Shown here: positions 30,422-32,075 of the stretch, in pieces
Layout: each line of letters begins with the position of its first letter
Numbering within the stretch: position 1 is the first letter of the stretch
Assembly: GCA_004294005.1 (NCBI GenBank)
Contig: RDZP01000014.1
Coordinates: 1-32,075, forward strand
Reading direction: 5' to 3'
Origin: Cytophagia bacterium
GTDB taxonomy: Bacteria > Bacteroidota > Bacteroidia > Cytophagales > Microscillaceae
Length of the DNA: 32,075 bases
Notes under the pieces: generated by a model
Databases searched by the model: none
What the model was told of the DNA's origin: nothing
The model's input: the letters and a program-made list of their open reading frames with translations, nothing else
Translations under genes and position numbers: made by a program

Positions 30422-30443
30422 TCACGGAATTCCGTGATTTTTA
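30411..30443. repeat. GC-rich palindrome upstream of the DISM kinase
   Basis: ATCACGGAATTCCGTGAT (30421-30438) is a perfect 18-base palindrome, flanked by CCT (30411-30413) and AGG (30441-30443), which can extend the stem. TTTTT follows on the plus strand. It stands out in very AT-rich DNA. It could be a terminator for the upstream plus-strand frame or an operator 54 bases before the kinase start. Confidence 0.5.
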
Positions 30444-30492
30444 GGTATATTTTATAACTACTTTTTGATTAGAGATTTCTAAAAAATTAAAA

Positions 30493-32075
30493 ATGAAATT
30501 AACTATTAAATATTATATCTTACTTCTGTTTTTTTTAAAAATCATTGATATTCAAGCGATTACGCTAAATTTAAACAATGATAAAAAACATAGTATTGAT
30601 TATTATTTTCAAACTTTTGAGGATAAATCTGCATTATTGACTTTTGAAGATGTAAAAGCAAAAAAAGACTCTATTTTTAACAAAAGTAAAGTCCCAGCAG
30701 TACTCGATTATGGTTTTACGAATGCTAATGTTTGGGCAAAACTAGACTATATTAGTAATAATAATTCTTATATATTAAGAATAGAAAATACGGCTATTTA
30801 TTCCGTAGAATACTATATTTTGAATTCTAAAGGTAATATTATTAAAAAAGGCAAGACAGGAATTAATGTTTCTCATAAAATATGGGAAATCAACCATCAT
30901 TTTCCATCTTTTGAATTGCCAGTAACAAAAAACGAAATTTATACTTTAATTTATAAAGCTTCTTCACCTGAAACATTGGCTTTAAATATGAGCATAAAAT
31001 CACAACAAGAAAGTTTTGATGAGGCATATTTGAATCAATTTTTAGCTGGCATTTATTATGGGATGATAATAATCATGGTTTTATATAATTTATTTGTATT
31101 TATATCTTTAAAAGAAAAATCATATTTATTTTATGTATTATATATTTCTGCTACCTGTGTTGGGCAATTTAATATTGAAGGCAGATTTTTCATGTATGTT
31201 ACGCCAAATAATCCTACATTATCAATTTTTATTGCAGTTTTGTGTTTTGGATTAATTTTAGTTTTTGCACAGCTTTTTATTCGCTCTTTTATTCCAGAAA
31301 AATATATTACCAAATGGCAAAAAAATCTTTTTAATTTATCATTTTTAATTTGTTTAATAAGTATTTTATTTGGAACATTTTTACAGTTTGATATTGCATT
31401 ACATTTATTGTATTTTAATACTTTATTGCTATTTTTACCATTGTTGTTTTTCACTATTTATAGATCTTATTTTTTAGGTTTTTTAGCTGCAAGATTTTTA
31501 TTGGTAGGTTGGACAAGCGTAATTTTTGGAGCTTTAATATTTACTTTATCAGCATTTAATATCTTAAATTACAGTATTTGGTCTGTCAATAGTTTTTTGA
31601 TTGGCACTGTGATTGAAGTTTTGTTTTTATCATTTGCCTTGGGTGATAGAATTAATATTTTAAGGCAAGAAAAAGACAATGCAGTTCATAAAACTATTAT
31701 TCAACTACAAGAAAATACAAAATTATTATCACAATTAAACATTGAACAAAAAAACACACTTACAGCATTTATTAAAGGCGAAGAACGAGAAAGAACAAGG
31801 TTATCAAAAGAATTGCACGATAGTTTGGGGCAAATATTAGCAGTAATTAAAATGCAAGGAAATAGTTTTTTGGTTGATTTAACTAAAAATGAATTTCTTA
31901 AGAAGTATGAAAAAAGCATTATAAACTTAAATAATCAAATAGATGAAGCTTGTGTAGAAACTCGTAATATTTCATATAATTTAATTCCAATTTTGGTTAA
32001 AGAATATGGTCTTCATCAAGCTATGGAAGAGTTGATTAGAAAACATAATGAAATAAATAAAAAAATAAATATCAA
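30493..32075 (+). CDS. 7TMR-DISM sensor histidine kinase (3' end outside window)
   Basis: The frame is open for 527 codons from the ATG at 30493 to the window edge. A signal peptide (about 1-22) is followed by an extracytoplasmic 7TMR-DISMED2-like beta domain (about 33-165, with NANVWAKLDY). Seven hydrophobic helices follow (about 175-390, starting FLAGIYYGMIIIMVLYN), then a coiled coil and a HisKA_3-type dimerisation region with phosphoacceptor His442 in RLSKELHDSLGQILAVIKM. The ATPase domain lies beyond the window. HisKA_3 kinases usually pair with LuxR/NarL-type regulators. DISM receptors are thought to sense carbohydrates or related small molecules. The start is supported by the signal peptide. 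Confidence 0.9.
   Translation, partial: MKLTIKYYILLLFFLKIIDIQAITLNLNNDKKHSIDYYFQTFEDKSALLTFEDVKAKKDSIFNKSKVPAVLDYGFTNANVWAKLDYISNNNSYILRIENTAIYSVEYYILNSKGNIIKKGKTGINVSHKIWEINHHFPSFELPVTKNEIYTLIYKASSPETLALNMSIKSQQESFDEAYLNQFLAGIYYGMIIIMVLYNLFVFISLKEKSYLFYVLYISATCVGQFNIEGRFFMYVTPNNPTLSIFIAVLCFGLILVFAQLFIRSFIPEKYITKWQKNLFNLSFLICLISILFGTFLQFDIALHLLYFNTLLLFLPLLFFTIYRSYFLGFLAARFLLVGWTSVIFGALIFTLSAFNILNYSIWSVNSFLIGTVIEVLFLSFALGDRINILRQEKDNAVHKTIIQLQENTKLLSQLNIEQKNTLTAFIKGEERERTRLSKELHDSLGQILAVIKMQGNSFLVDLTKNEFLKKYEKSIINLNNQIDEACVETRNISYNLIPILVKEYGLHQAMEELIRKHNEINKKINI

Larger units (their letters stand above)
29789..30492. other. Long AT-rich gap before the 7TMR-DISM kinase
   Basis: 704 bases with no established gene. 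It holds, in order, the 26-bp inverted repeat, a possible promoter and 43-codon plus-strand frame, a hairpin at 30182-30201, a possible 39-codon minus-strand frame with its own promoter match, and a more GC-rich palindrome at 30421-30438. The base composition is even more AT-rich than the genes around it. Confidence 0.5.

Noticed and set aside
1-32075. Insertion sequences, phage genes, tRNA or rRNA genes
   Set aside because: No transposase, integrase, terminal repeats, cloverleaf or rRNA-like conserved stretch was recognised on either strand by eye.

Overview
The window is AT-rich chromosomal DNA from a member of the Bacteroidota, most likely an aerobic, Cytophagales-like bacterium. Four things suggest this. 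The primary sigma factor is short (286 aa). Recognisable promoters follow the Bacteroidota TTTG-N19/20-TAnnTTTG pattern. The families RluB with a low-complexity tail, DUF1573, MenA, 7TMR-DISM kinases and TPR-SpoIIE phosphatases are typical of the phylum. RND and TolC proteins are fused. Genus is not claimed. No mobile element, phage gene, CRISPR array, rRNA or tRNA was seen.

Layout. 1-4.5 kb (+): the 3' part of an rRNA pseudouridine synthase (rluB-like), a TPR histidine kinase, and rpoD. A long hairpin lies between the last two. 4.7-11.5 kb (-): a drug-efflux locus reading tetR, periplasmic adaptor, RND pump fused to a TolC channel, then a small membrane protein. Two matching palindromes, one before tetR and one before the adaptor gene, are probable TetR operators. 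11.9-16.0 kb (+): GH3-family adenylating enzyme, a DUF4139-like envelope protein and menA, in operon-like spacing.

16.3-24.7 kb: a signalling region. It holds a membrane STAND NTPase with WD40 repeats (+), a TPR receptor with a SpoIIE/PPM phosphatase domain (+), a cyclic-nucleotide-binding SpoIIE phosphatase (-), and a LysM membrane protein whose kinase domain has lost its catalytic residues (-). The last three form a possible sensor/pseudokinase/phosphatase set. 24.9-29.8 kb: a secreted esterase (+); then on the minus strand an orphan efflux adaptor, trxA, and an operon-like run of DUF1573 protein, yajQ and a family 2 glycosyltransferase. 29.8-30.5 kb: a gap with a long inverted repeat and two possible convergent mini-genes. 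30.5 kb to the end: the 5' part of a 7TMR-DISM histidine kinase that runs off the window.

The observations most worth pursuing are the pump-channel fusion, which keeps an internal signal-peptide-like segment and therefore looks like a self-splitting polyprotein; the LysM pseudokinase beside a cNMP-gated phosphatase; the paired TetR operators; and the hairpin in the probable rpoD leader. Functions come from motif recognition by eye. No database search was run.
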